From: Xanthomonas hyacinthi
Lineage (GTDB): Bacteria > Pseudomonadota > Gammaproteobacteria > Xanthomonadales > Xanthomonadaceae
Direction: 5' to 3'
NCBI RefSeq assembly: GCF_009769165.1
Contig: NZ_CP043476.1
Location: forward strand, 434,001-498,000
Length of the DNA stretch: 64,000 nucleotides
The translations under genes and the position numbers were made by a program. Positions 17,881 to 27,433 of this stretch are shown piece after piece. Under the pieces are notes generated by a model, which searched no databases, was not told the origin of the DNA, and worked only from the letters and a program-made list of their open reading frames with translations. The number at the start of each line of letters is the position of its first letter. The first letter of the stretch is position 1.

Positions 17881-20004
17881 TTGACCGTTTCGCTTTCCCC
17901 CGCGTTGCTGGCCGTCGCCGTCGGCGCCGCCCTGCTCGCCCCGTTCGCCGCCATCGCCCAGGAATCGCGGGAATCGCAGGACGCGGCGGCGCGGATCCGC
18001 CAGCTGGATACCGTGCAGGTGCAGGGCAGCCTGCTCGGCCGCTCCACCGTGCAGGACGTGCAGCATTACGCCGGCAGCCGCCAGGTGATCGACAACGCGC
18101 AGTTGCGCAACGGCGCCAACCGCTCGCTGGACGACGCGCTGCAGCGCGTGCCGGGGATCAAGGTGTTCGACGAGACCGGCACCGGCGCGCTGCCGCAGAT
18201 CATGCTGCGCGGTCTCTACGAGAGCCGCAGCGGCCGCGTACAGGTACTCGAGGACGGCATTCCGCTGGCGCTGGCGCCGTACGGGCAGACCAGCCTGTCG
18301 CTGTTCCCGGTCGGCCTGAACCAGGTCGACCGCATCGACATCGTGCGCGGCGGCGCGGCGGTGCAGTACGGTCCCAACAACGTCGGCGGCGTGATCAACC
18401 TGATCAGTCCGGACATCCCCACGACCTGGACCACCACGCTCGGGCAGAAGGTCACCGCCGGCGGCGCCGGGCACTATCTGGGCGACACCGCGATCAGCAC
18501 CGGCGGCTACGCCAGCGATAGCTTCGGCCTGCAGTTGGACGCGAACTGGAGCAAGGGCGAGTACTGGCGCGCGCACAGCGACACCGACATCAAGAACCTG
18601 CGCCTGCGCGCCGAATGGTGGCTGGCGCCGGACAAGCTGCTCAAGGCCAGCGTGCAGCGCTACGTGGCCGACATGGACATGGCCGGCGCCTTGTCGACCG
18701 CCGACTATCTGCGCGATGCGCGCCAGTCGACGCGGCCGCTGGATGAATTCACCGGCCGCACCACGCGCGCTTCGCTGGTCTACCAGCAGGAGTTCGGCGA
18801 CCTGGGTCCGTTGCAGGACCTGCGCCTGGACTGGAGCAACTTCAGCGCGCGCAGCAACCGCAACTTCATCGTCGGCATGCGCCAGGCGAGCAGCGAGACC
18901 TGGCGTCCCGATCTGCCGCCGCAGTTGCGGCAGAGCGCCCCGCGCGATTTCAAGGTCTACGGCAGCGAGCCGCGGCTGAGCTGGAAGATGGACTCCGGTT
19001 CGGTAAGCCAGCAGTGGACCGTGGGCGCGCGCGCGATCAGCGAGGACATCGACTTCCTGGTCGGCAACACGCGGCTGAGCGACGGCGTGTATACCCTGGT
19101 GCGCGACTGGCGCTTCAAGGACCGCGGCGCCGCCGCCTACGTCAGCGATGCGATCGGGCTGGCCGACGGCCGCGTCACCATCACCCCCGGGCTGCGCTAT
19201 GAGCGGGTGGATTCGCGCTATTACAACCTCGCCAGCGGCACCAGCACGCGCAACACCACCAGCGATGTGCTGCCCGGCCTGACCCTCGGTTTCCAGGCCA
19301 CGCCGCAGTGGTATCTGTATGCCGACGGGCAGCGCTCGCTGCGCGCGCCGCAGGTCACCCAGATCATCTACGGCGACAATCTCGATGCCGAGCTGGCCTG
19401 GAACTACGAGGCCGGCGCACGCTACCAGCCCAACGCCCGCACCCGCGTGCAGTTCGGCGGCTACCTGATCGATTTCGACCAGCAGATCCAGCTCGACAAC
19501 ACCACCCGCACCTACCGCAACCTGGGCAAGACCCGTCACCAGGGCGGCGAGGTGGAACTGCAATGGAGTCCGGCGCAGCTGCGCGCGCTGACTCTCAACG
19601 CCGGCTACGCCTATCTGGACGCACGCCAGGAATCGGGCGCCTACGACGGCAAGCAGGTGCCCTACACCTCGCGCAACCAGCTCAGCCTCGGCGCCTCCTA
19701 CCAGCCCGGTCGCAGCACGGTCGCAGTGTCCGGCTATTACTTCAGCCGCGCCTTCAGCGACGCCGCCAACAGCGTGCAGGAAAACGCGATCGGCTCGGTC
19801 GGCGAGCTGCCGGCGTACTGGGTCTGGAACGCGCAGCTGAGCCAGGTGCTCAGCGAGCGCGACAACGGCAAGCTCAGCGCCTCGCTGGCGGTGAACAACC
19901 TGTTCGACCGGAAATACTGGTACCGCGGCATCGACACCAGCCCGTGGGGCCGGCAGCCGGCGCCGGGCCGCAGCGTCACCCTCGGCCTGGAATACCGCTT
20001 CTGA
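17881..20004 (+). CDS. xsuA: TonB-dependent siderophore receptor, XsuA/PsuA-like
   Basis: A 707-residue FecA-like outer membrane receptor. The start is taken as TTG 17881, because it directly begins a signal peptide (LTVSLSPALLAVAVGAALLA, cleavage near AIAQE) and follows GGAG by 8 bases; the frame also runs upstream inside the previous gene. LDTVQVQGS is the TonB box. The plug contains GIKVFDETGTGALPQIMLRG, EDGIPLALAPYGQ and GGAAVQYGPNNVGGVINL. The barrel ends in LEYRF. It should bind the ferric siderophore made by the downstream genes and pass it to the periplasm with TonB energy. It is clearly different from the TBDR group at 961-12308. The symbol is given by synteny with the Xanthomonas xss/xsu cluster. 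Confidence 0.88.
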   Translation: MTVSLSPALLAVAVGAALLAPFAAIAQESRESQDAAARIRQLDTVQVQGSLLGRSTVQDVQHYAGSRQVIDNAQLRNGANRSLDDALQRVPGIKVFDETGTGALPQIMLRGLYESRSGRVQVLEDGIPLALAPYGQTSLSLFPVGLNQVDRIDIVRGGAAVQYGPNNVGGVINLISPDIPTTWTTTLGQKVTAGGAGHYLGDTAISTGGYASDSFGLQLDANWSKGEYWRAHSDTDIKNLRLRAEWWLAPDKLLKASVQRYVADMDMAGALSTADYLRDARQSTRPLDEFTGRTTRASLVYQQEFGDLGPLQDLRLDWSNFSARSNRNFIVGMRQASSETWRPDLPPQLRQSAPRDFKVYGSEPRLSWKMDSGSVSQQWTVGARAISEDIDFLVGNTRLSDGVYTLVRDWRFKDRGAAAYVSDAIGLADGRVTITPGLRYERVDSRYYNLASGTSTRNTTSDVLPGLTLGFQATPQWYLYADGQRSLRAPQVTQIIYGDNLDAELAWNYEAGARYQPNARTRVQFGGYLIDFDQQIQLDNTTRTYRNLGKTRHQGGEVELQWSPAQLRALTLNAGYAYLDARQESGAYDGKQVPYTSRNQLSLGASYQPGRSTVAVSGYYFSRAFSDAANSVQENAIGSVGELPAYWVWNAQLSQVLSERDNGKLSASLAVNNLFDRKYWYRGIDTSPWGRQPAPGRSVTLGLEYRF

Positions 20005-20256
20005 TCGCCGCTGGCGTCGGACGACGACGCTAGCGTTTGCAGCACCGCGCGCCACCCGGCGCGCCGCCGCCCGCGGGAGACGCGGGCCATCACCGCGAAC
20101 GCGGCCGCGTTCGCAGCGCACCCAGCGCGCGCCCGATGCGTGCGCCAGGCAGCGTTCCGACCCGCCGCAGCGGCGGCTTGTTTCCCGTGTCCGCCCGATC
20201 GCGGCCGCGCGCGGCGTCGCGTGCGTCCGTCCCCGTCTTCCGAACGAGAACCGATC

Positions 20257-21483
20257 ATGACCCCGCATGACGCTCCCCTGCTGATCCTCAGCCACGTCTG
20301 CCATCCGGCAGTGACCGATGGCTTCATCCCCGCCGCGCAGCGCCTGGGCGTGCCGGTGCTGCTGCTGACCGACCACCGCCACGACCATCTGGCGCACTTC
20401 CGCCGGCATCCGCCCACGGTGCCGTTGCAGATCCTGGAGTGCGACGTGTTCAATCCGCTCGGCGTGCTCGACCTGCTCAGCACTCTGCAAGTGCAGCCGC
20501 GCGCGGTGTTCAGCAACAGCGATCATCTGCAGACCAGCGCCGCGCTGGTCGCCGCCGCGCTGGAACTGCCGGGCAAGGACTGGCAGATCTGCTATGCGGC
20601 CAAGAACAAGGCCGCGATGCGCCAGCGGCTGCACGCGCGCGGCCTGCCGGCGCCGTGGTTCTGCAGCCTGGCGCCGGGCGCGGCGATCCCGGCGCAGGCG
20701 CCGTGGCCGTTGATCGCCAAGCCGCGCGAAGGCGTGGCCAGCCTGGACGTGCGCCATTGCGCCGACGCCGCCGCGCTGCAGGCCTATCTGGACGATTTCT
20801 GGCAGCGCCATCCGCAGCGCAGCGTGTTGCTGGAGGGCGTGCTGCAAGGCCCGTTGTTCACCGTGGAAACGCTCGGCGACGGGCAGCGCCTGCAGGCGTT
20901 GGGCGGCTTCGACGTGCGCCTGTCGGCGCCGCCGCACTTCGTCGAATGCGAGGCCAGCTGGCGCGGCGATGCCGACACGCCGGCGCGGCGCCAGGCGCTG
21001 GCGCAGTTGCAGGCATTCGGGATCGGTTTCGGCGCCTGCCACAGCGAATTCATCCTCACCGCCGACGGGCCGGTGCTGGTCGAGATCAACTACCGCAGCA
21101 TCGGCGACGGCCGCGAATTCCTGCTCGACCGCATGTTCGGCGGACGCTGGTTCGACAGCGTGCTCGGCCTGCACCTGGGGCAGCCGCTGCCGACCCTGCG
21201 CGCGCAGCGCGAACACGCGCTGGTGCGCTACTACGTCGCCGAGGCCGAAGGCACCCTGGCCATGGCCAGCGACGACCAGGCCTGCGACGGCATGCACTGG
21301 GAAGCGCGCTACCGGCGCCTGCGGCAACCCGGCGACAGCATCCGCCTGAGCCACTCCAACAAGGACTACCTGGGCGCGCTGGACGTGCTCGCCGACGCCG
21401 CGGCCGACCTGCCGCTCGCGCTTGCCGCGGCCGAGGCACCGCTGCAGTGGCGGATCGAGAGCAATGCGGGAGCGCAGCCATGA
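20257..21483 (+). CDS. xssA: ATP-grasp ligase of siderophore synthesis, PvsA/XssA-like
   Basis: A 408-residue ATP-grasp protein starting at ATG 20257 (MTPHDAPLLILSHVCHP). The fold is indicated by the central YAAKNKAAMRQRL segment, PLIAKPREGVASLDV (ATP-binding lysine), VLLEGVLQGPLFTVET and the metal-binding VLVEINYRSIGDG near residue 275. In the vibrioferrin pathway PvsA joins an amino acid (L-alanine) to the growing citrate-based scaffold; the same role is likely here. It lies 252 bases after the receptor, and its stop codon overlaps the next start as ATGA, so the two are translationally coupled. The name follows gene order relative to pvsABCDE. Confidence 0.85.
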   Translation: MTPHDAPLLILSHVCHPAVTDGFIPAAQRLGVPVLLLTDHRHDHLAHFRRHPPTVPLQILECDVFNPLGVLDLLSTLQVQPRAVFSNSDHLQTSAALVAAALELPGKDWQICYAAKNKAAMRQRLHARGLPAPWFCSLAPGAAIPAQAPWPLIAKPREGVASLDVRHCADAAALQAYLDDFWQRHPQRSVLLEGVLQGPLFTVETLGDGQRLQALGGFDVRLSAPPHFVECEASWRGDADTPARRQALAQLQAFGIGFGACHSEFILTADGPVLVEINYRSIGDGREFLLDRMFGGRWFDSVLGLHLGQPLPTLRAQREHALVRYYVAEAEGTLAMASDDQACDGMHWEARYRRLRQPGDSIRLSHSNKDYLGALDVLADAAADLPLALAAAEAPLQWRIESNAGAQP

Positions 21484-23300
21484 ACCGCGACGACGACCGC
21501 CGCTACATCGAGCTGCGCATCATCGACGCCTGCCTGCGCGAAGACCTGCGCGGCATCGTCAGCCGCGGCGCCGCGGCCACGCCATCGCCGGCGCTGCTGG
21601 CGGCGTGGCCGGCGCCGCTGCCCAGCGCGACCTGGTGGCGCATCGCACACCTGCCCGACGGCGAGCTGTGGCTGCCGCTGCAACGCCGCGGCTACCTGCA
21701 GGAACTCAGCGCCTGCAGCGACGGCTGGCTGCTGCGCGACGGCGAACGCATCGTCTTCGAATCCGGCGCCGCCACCTGGCTGGCACGGATCAGCGCCGGG
21801 CTGGATGCGGACACCCGGCGCCTGCACCGCGCCTATGCCGACGAAGCGGATTGCGCGGTGCGCCAGCGTGCGCTGGTGCGGCAGGCCTACGCGCAACAGC
21901 GCGCGCCGCTGGCCGCCGCTTTGGACGCGGCCGATGCGCACGAACGCGCCTACCGCTGCGAACAGCTGGCCAGCCATCGCGACCATCCGTTCTACCCGAC
22001 CGCGCGCGCCAAGGTCGGGCTGGACGATGCGCAGCTGCCGCACTATGCGCCCGAGTTCGCACCGTGTTTCGCGCTGCGCTGGCTGGCGCTGCCGGCGGTG
22101 GCGGTGGCGCAGACCACGCCGCCGCCGGCGTTCTGGCCGCGCCCGAGCATGCTCGGGCTGGCGCCGGCGCTGGATGCCAGCCACGTCGCCTGGCCACTGC
22201 ACCCGCTGACCTTCGCGCGCCTGGGCGAAGACGGCTTCGCGCTGCCCGACGGCGCGCTCGCCGCGCCGCAACCCTGGTTGCAGGTGCGCCCATCGCTGTC
22301 GGTGCGCACGCTGATCCCGCTGGAATATCCGGACCAGCACCTCAAGCTACCGCTGCCGATGCGCACCCTCGGCGCGCTCAACCTGCGCCTGATCAAGCCG
22401 TCCACGCTGTACGACGGGCACTGGTTCGAACGCGTGCTGCGCGCCATCGCCGCGCACGATCCGGCCTTGGACGCGCGCTACCTGCATGCGGACGAATCCC
22501 ACGCCGGCCAGGTCGGCGAGGCGCGTCACCTGGCCTATCTGCTGCGCCGCTATCCGCCGCTGGCGGAGGCGACGCTGGTGCCGGTGGCCGGCCTGTGCGC
22601 CGCGCTGCCGGACGGCCGCCCGCTGGCGCTGCACCTGGCCGAGCGCTTCCACGGCGGCGACCTCCACGCATGGTGGGACGCCTACCTCGCGTTGATGTGC
22701 CAGGTGCATCTGCGGCTGTGGCTGCGCTACGGCATCGCGCTGGAGGCCAACCAGCAGAACAGCGTGCTGATCTACGCCCGCGGCCGCGCCCCACGGCTGC
22801 TGCTGAAGGACAACGACGCGGCGCGGGTGAAATTGTCGCGGCTGTATGCGCAGCGGCCGGAATTGGCGCAACTGGGTCCGCCGCGCGACGCGCGCATCGC
22901 GGTGGAAGACGAGGCCGCGCTGGCGCGGATGTTCTGCACCATCATCCTGCAGCTCGACCTGCAGGCGGTGCTGGAAGGCCTGGCCGACGCGCAGCCGGCG
23001 CTGCGCGCGCCGCTGTACGCGCAATTGCGCGCGCGCCTGCACGGCACCTTGCGCGAACTGCATGCCGAAGGCATCGACAGCGCGCCGGCGCAGGCGCTGC
23101 TGGCAGCGCCGCGGCTGCCGGTGAAGTACCTGCTCAGCGCCGGCAGCCTGCTCGGCAAGCAGATCACCGGCGCCGCCGACATCAACAAGTTCTACGGCGA
23201 CAGCGCGCCCAATCTGCTGCGCGAGGACCCCGCCGCGGCGACAGCGCCCGCGGTCGCGCTGCCGGCGCGGGCGGCATTCACGCACGGAGCCGCGCGATGA
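21480..23300 (+). CDS. xssB: NIS siderophore synthetase (IucA/IucC family), PvsB/XssB-like
   Basis: A 606-residue member of the IucA/IucC family, which joins a carboxylate (citrate or 2-oxoglutarate) to an amine or alcohol using ATP, independently of NRPS machinery. Seen motifs: HRDHPFYPTARAKVGL for the HPxHPxxKxRxG nucleotide-binding motif, SLSVRTLIPLEY, and the catalytic-core EANQQNSVLIYA. A C-terminal FhuF-like region follows. It starts at the ATGA overlap with the ATP-grasp gene and ends in another ATGA overlap with the exporter gene. It is one of two NIS synthetases in the operon, as in vibrioferrin synthesis. The exact substrate pair cannot be told from sequence. Confidence 0.88.
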   Translation: MNRDDDRRYIELRIIDACLREDLRGIVSRGAAATPSPALLAAWPAPLPSATWWRIAHLPDGELWLPLQRRGYLQELSACSDGWLLRDGERIVFESGAATWLARISAGLDADTRRLHRAYADEADCAVRQRALVRQAYAQQRAPLAAALDAADAHERAYRCEQLASHRDHPFYPTARAKVGLDDAQLPHYAPEFAPCFALRWLALPAVAVAQTTPPPAFWPRPSMLGLAPALDASHVAWPLHPLTFARLGEDGFALPDGALAAPQPWLQVRPSLSVRTLIPLEYPDQHLKLPLPMRTLGALNLRLIKPSTLYDGHWFERVLRAIAAHDPALDARYLHADESHAGQVGEARHLAYLLRRYPPLAEATLVPVAGLCAALPDGRPLALHLAERFHGGDLHAWWDAYLALMCQVHLRLWLRYGIALEANQQNSVLIYARGRAPRLLLKDNDAARVKLSRLYAQRPELAQLGPPRDARIAVEDEAALARMFCTIILQLDLQAVLEGLADAQPALRAPLYAQLRARLHGTLRELHAEGIDSAPAQALLAAPRLPVKYLLSAGSLLGKQITGAADINKFYGDSAPNLLREDPAAATAPAVALPARAAFTHGAAR

Positions 23301-24469
23301 AGCGGATCCTCGGCCCGGTGCTGGCCGCGCACTACCTGGCCGCGTTCACTGCGCTGGGCATGCCGCTGTTCCTGCCGCAGGTGCTGCAGCAGCTGGCGCC
23401 AGGCGCGGCGATCGGCTGGAGCGGCGTGCTGTACGTGCTGCCGACGCTGTGCACCGCGCTCACCGCCAGCGCCTGGGGCCGGCTGGCCGACCGCTACGGA
23501 CGCAAGCGCTCGCTGCTGCGCGCGCAGTTGGGCCTGGCGCTGGGCTTCGCGATGGCCGGCTTCGCGCCCGACCTGGGCTGGCTGGTGGCCGGGCTGGTGG
23601 TGCAAGGCGCCTGCGGCGGTTCGCTGGCCGCGACCAATGCCTATCTGACCACGCAGGCGCGGACCGGGCCGCTGGCGCGCGCGCTGGACTGGACCCAGTT
23701 CTCGGCGCGGCTGGCGATGGTCACCGCGCCGGCGCTGCTCGGCCTGGCCAGCGCGCTGGGTCCGGCGCAATCGCTGTACCGCTATCTGGCGCTGCTGCCG
23801 CTGCTCGCCTTCGCGCTGAGTTGGCGGCTACCCGCCGATCCGCCGCGGCCACGCCACGCCGCGGCGGCAACGGATGCCGACGCGCACGACGACGCCAGCC
23901 GCCGTCGCCAGCGCTGGGCGCTGTGGAGCACGCAATTCCTGTTCTGCTTCGCGATGGTGGTGACCTTCCCGTACTTCCTGCCGTACGCGCAGGCGCAGGG
24001 CATCGGCAACGCCGCCGCCGCAGGCTTGCTGTACAGCCTGCCGCACCTGGTCTACCTGGTGCTGTTGCCATGCTGGCGCGGCCGCGAACACGGCGCCTCG
24101 CCGCTGCCGGCCGGGCTGGCGCTGTTCGCGCTGGCCTGCCTGCTGCAGGCCGTGCTGCACGCGCAAGCGTGGCTGATCGCCGCGCGCCTGCTGTTCGGCG
24201 TGGGCATGTGGATGGCGCTGCGCGGGCTCAACCGCAGCCTGGCCGGCATCGCCAGCGCGCACGGCGCCGGGCAGTTGTTCGGGCGCTTCGATGCGTTCGG
24301 CAAATACGCCGGCGTGGCCGGCGGCGCGCTCGCCGGCGCCCTGGTGCAAGGCCACGGCCTGGTCGTGCCGTTCCTCGCCGCGACCGCCGCGGCCCTGCTG
24401 GCGCTGGCGCCGGCCCTCTCGCTCACATCCGTACGGAGAACCGCACATGTCCCAGCTCGCGATGCATGA
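23297..24469 (+). CDS. xssC: MFS siderophore exporter, PvsC/XssC-like
   Basis: A 390-residue MFS transporter with about 12 membrane helices. The loop 2-3 motif is seen as GRLADRYGRKRSLLR near residue 67. A charged cytoplasmic loop (about residues 185-205, DADAHDDASRRRQR) separates the two halves. In the vibrioferrin cluster PvsC at this position exports the finished siderophore across the inner membrane, and the same task is inferred here. The ATG overlaps the stop of the upstream synthetase (ATGA). Its 3' end overlaps the next synthetase gene by 23 bases, so all are one transcript. Confidence 0.87.
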   Translation: MKRILGPVLAAHYLAAFTALGMPLFLPQVLQQLAPGAAIGWSGVLYVLPTLCTALTASAWGRLADRYGRKRSLLRAQLGLALGFAMAGFAPDLGWLVAGLVVQGACGGSLAATNAYLTTQARTGPLARALDWTQFSARLAMVTAPALLGLASALGPAQSLYRYLALLPLLAFALSWRLPADPPRPRHAAAATDADAHDDASRRRQRWALWSTQFLFCFAMVVTFPYFLPYAQAQGIGNAAAAGLLYSLPHLVYLVLLPCWRGREHGASPLPAGLALFALACLLQAVLHAQAWLIAARLLFGVGMWMALRGLNRSLAGIASAHGAGQLFGRFDAFGKYAGVAGGALAGALVQGHGLVVPFLAATAAALLALAPALSLTSVRRTAHVPARDA

Positions 24470-26210
24470 ACCGCTGCACGACCCGTGGTACGACAGCCTG
24501 GCGCAAGCGCAGGCGATCACCTGCTGGCTCAACTGCTATCTGCGCGAAGTGGCGATCGGCCGCGGCCAGGCCGAGTTCGACTACCGCGGCCTGGACCGTC
24601 CCGGCATCGCCAGCGCCGGCGAACGCTGGCTGCGCCTGCACCTGCCTTCCGGCGCCGCGCTGTGCATCCGCCTGGCGCAGACCGACACGCTCGGCCGCTG
24701 CCGCTTCGACTCGGCGCCGTACCTGAAAGCCAACGCACAGCCGTGGCACTGTCTGGACGCGACGGCGCTGGTGCGCTTGCTGTTGCAGGAACTGGCCGAC
24801 GGCGAGGCGTTCAACGCCGAACTGCTGGCGCAGAGCGACAACAGCATCGCGGTGACCGCACAGCTGCTGCGCTGCGCCGAGGTCGCCGTGCCCAGCGGTG
24901 AGACGATGATCGATGCCGAACAATCGATGCTGTGGGGGCACGCGCTGCACCCGACGCCGAAGAGCCGCGAAGGCGTGCCGCTGGCGCAGGTGCTGGCCTG
25001 CGCGCCGGAAGCGCGCAGCCGCTTCCCGCTGTTCTGGTTCCGCATCGATCCACGCCTGTACCGCGCGCAGGGCCAGGACGTGCGCGCCACGCTGGCGCAG
25101 GCCGGCGCTGCCGCGGATCTGTATCCGTGCCATCCATGGGAAGCCGAGCGCGTGCTCGCGCACCCGCTGCTGCGCCAGGCGCAGGCGCGCGGCTGGATCG
25201 AACCGCTGGGCGAACGCGGCCTGGCGCTGCGCCCGACCTCGTCGGTGCGCACGCTCTACCACGCCGAGCTGGATTACTTCCTCAAGCTGTCGGTGCATGT
25301 GCGCCTGACCAACTGCGTGCGCAAGAACGCCTGGTACGAACTGGAAAGCGCGGTCGCGCTGACCCGCCTGCTGGCGCCGGCCTGGCGCGAACTGGCGCAG
25401 CGCGTGCCGGGCTTCCAGGTGTTGCTGGAACCGGCCGCCACCGATCTGGATTTCTCCGCGCTGGGCGGCGATGCGCAGGCCTGCCGCGCGCTCGGCGAAA
25501 GCTTCGGCATGCTCTACCGGCAGGCGATCCCGGCGCCGCAACGGCTGCGCTTCCAGCCGCAGGTGGCCGGCGCGCTGTTCACCCGCGATGCGCGCGGCGA
25601 TGCCGCCTGCGCCGCGCCGCTGCGGGCGCTGGCAGGCCGCTACGGCAGCCTGGATGCGGCGACAGCGGCCTGGTTCCAGGCCTACGCGCGGCTGCTGCTG
25701 GACGGCGTCTGGAGCGCCTGGTTCGACTACGGCATCGTGCTCGAGCCGCACCTGCAGAACACCGTGATCGGTTGCGTGGACGGCCTGCCGGCGCGGGTCT
25801 GGATCCGCGACCTGGAAGGCACCAAGCTGCTGCCGGCGCGCTGGCCGGCGGCGCGCCTGCACGGCATGTCGGAGACCGCGCGGCAGTCGCTGTACTACAG
25901 CGCCGAACAGGGCTGGAACCGGATCGCCTACTGCGCGCTGGTCAACAACCTGGCCGAGGCGATCTTCCATCTGGCCGACGGCCACGAGCGCCGCGAGCGG
26001 CAGCTGTGGCGGATCGTCGGCACCATCGCCCAGTCCTGGCAGCAGCGCCACGGCCCGCAACCGGCGCTGCAGGCGCTGCTCGAAGGCGCGCCGCTGCCGG
26101 CCAAGAACAACCTGCGCCTGCGCCTGCTGCAACGCGCCGACCGCCATGCCGACTACACCCTGCTGCCCAATCCGATCGCGCTGCCGGCGCAGCGGCAGGC
26201 CGCGGCATGA
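24447..26210 (+). CDS. xssD: NIS siderophore synthetase (IucA/IucC family), PvsD/XssD-like
   Basis: A 587-residue IucA/IucC-family synthetase. The ATG at 24447 sits behind CGGAGA, inside the end of the exporter gene. Motifs: WGHALHPTPKSREGV (HPxxKxRxG nucleotide-binding motif, around residue 170), RPTSSVRTLYH, and the core VLEPHLQNTVIGC. It would perform the other condensation step of the citrate-based siderophore. It is shorter than its operon partner at 21480 and clearly a different subgroup. The stop overlaps the next ATG as ATGA. Confidence 0.88.
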   Translation: MSQLAMHEPLHDPWYDSLAQAQAITCWLNCYLREVAIGRGQAEFDYRGLDRPGIASAGERWLRLHLPSGAALCIRLAQTDTLGRCRFDSAPYLKANAQPWHCLDATALVRLLLQELADGEAFNAELLAQSDNSIAVTAQLLRCAEVAVPSGETMIDAEQSMLWGHALHPTPKSREGVPLAQVLACAPEARSRFPLFWFRIDPRLYRAQGQDVRATLAQAGAAADLYPCHPWEAERVLAHPLLRQAQARGWIEPLGERGLALRPTSSVRTLYHAELDYFLKLSVHVRLTNCVRKNAWYELESAVALTRLLAPAWRELAQRVPGFQVLLEPAATDLDFSALGGDAQACRALGESFGMLYRQAIPAPQRLRFQPQVAGALFTRDARGDAACAAPLRALAGRYGSLDAATAAWFQAYARLLLDGVWSAWFDYGIVLEPHLQNTVIGCVDGLPARVWIRDLEGTKLLPARWPAARLHGMSETARQSLYYSAEQGWNRIAYCALVNNLAEAIFHLADGHERRERQLWRIVGTIAQSWQQRHGPQPALQALLEGAPLPAKNNLRLRLLQRADRHADYTLLPNPIALPAQRQAAA

Positions 26211-27433
26211 GCCTGCGCATCGATCCGGCGCCGCTGGCGGCAGCGCTGCCGCAGTTGCGCGAATGCGGCGACGGGCCAGTGTGCGCCTACGTCTACGACC
26301 TGGCCGCGCTGCGCCGCCACGCCGCAGCGATGCGCGCGCAACTGCCCGCCGCCTGCGAGCTGTACTACGCGGCCAAGGCCAATGCCGAGCCGCCGCTGTT
26401 GCGCACGCTGGCGCCGTGGGTGGACGGCTTCGAGGCGGCATCCGGCGGCGAACTGCAATGGCTGCACGAACACCAGCCGGGCCGGCCGCTGCTGTTCGGC
26501 GGCCCCGGCAAGCTCGACGCCGAACTGCAGCTGGCAACGTCATTGCCCGAGTGCACGCTGCACGTGGAGAGCCTGGGCGAACTGCGGCGGCTGGCGCGCA
26601 TCGCCGCGCAGGGCACGCTCCGCGTGCCGGTGTTCCTGCGCATGAACATCGCCGTGCCCGGCATGCAGGACACGCGCCTGGTGATGGGCGGGCGGCCGTC
26701 GCCGTTCGGGTTGGACATACTCGACCTGGACGCGGCCATGCAGTTGCTGCGCGATAGCCCGGCGCTGCAGCTGACCGGCTTCCACTTCCACCTGATGTCG
26801 CACCAGTGCGACGCGCAAGCGCAGCTGCGCCTGGTCGCCAGCTACCTGCAGACCGTGCAGGGCTGGCGCCAGGCCTACAAGCTGGGTCCGCTGACGGTGA
26901 ACGCCGGCGGCGGCTTCGGCGTGAACTACGCCGAAGCGGCGGCCTCGTTCGACTGGTCCGGATTCTGCGCCGGCCTGCCGGCGCTGCTGCGCACGCATGG
27001 CGACGGCCTGCGCCTGCGCCTGGAGCCGGGCCGCTACGTCAGCGCGAGCTGCGGCTGGTATCTGATGGAAGTGCTCGACATCAAGCGCAGCCATGGCGAA
27101 TATTTCGCCATCGGCCGTGGCGGCACGCACCACTTCCGCACCCCGGCCGCGCAAGGCCACGACCATCCATTCCTGGTGCTGCGCGGCACCCAGGCGCCGG
27201 TGCTGCGCGACACGCGGGTGACCCTGGTCGGCCAGCTATGTACGCCCAAGGACGTGCTGGCGCGCGCGCAACCGGTCGCGGCCCTGGCGCCGGGCGACTG
27301 CCTGGCGTTCCCGCTCGCCGGCGCCTACGCCTGGAACATCTCGCACCAGCAGTTCCTGATGCACCCGCCGCCGCAGATGCTGTTCGTGGACGGCACGGGC
27401 GAAGGCGCGTCACCCGTTAGCGATACGCCCTAA
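26207..27433 (+). CDS. xssE: PLP-dependent decarboxylase, PvsE/XssE-like
   Basis: A 408-residue alanine-racemase-fold (type III) PLP enzyme related to diaminopimelate decarboxylase. Lys57 in YYAAKANAEPP is the cofactor lysine. FHFHLMSHQCDAQAQ, the phosphate-binding NAGGGFGVNY and LEPGRYVSA follow, with the partner-site cysteine in LCTPKDVLA. In vibrioferrin synthesis PvsE decarboxylates serine (bound or free) to supply the ethanolamine unit; this is the likely role here. It is the last gene of the siderophore operon. Its stop overlaps the convergent fsr gene by four bases, so no terminator hairpin lies between them. Confidence 0.87.
   Translation: MSLRIDPAPLAAALPQLRECGDGPVCAYVYDLAALRRHAAAMRAQLPAACELYYAAKANAEPPLLRTLAPWVDGFEAASGGELQWLHEHQPGRPLLFGGPGKLDAELQLATSLPECTLHVESLGELRRLARIAAQGTLRVPVFLRMNIAVPGMQDTRLVMGGRPSPFGLDILDLDAAMQLLRDSPALQLTGFHFHLMSHQCDAQAQLRLVASYLQTVQGWRQAYKLGPLTVNAGGGFGVNYAEAAASFDWSGFCAGLPALLRTHGDGLRLRLEPGRYVSASCGWYLMEVLDIKRSHGEYFAIGRGGTHHFRTPAAQGHDHPFLVLRGTQAPVLRDTRVTLVGQLCTPKDVLARAQPVAALAPGDCLAFPLAGAYAWNISHQQFLMHPPPQMLFVDGTGEGASPVSDTP

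Noticed and set aside
14736..18047. 1103-codon minus-strand frame across ybaL and the aldolase
   Set aside because: Shadow of well-supported plus-strand genes; composition is not protein-like.
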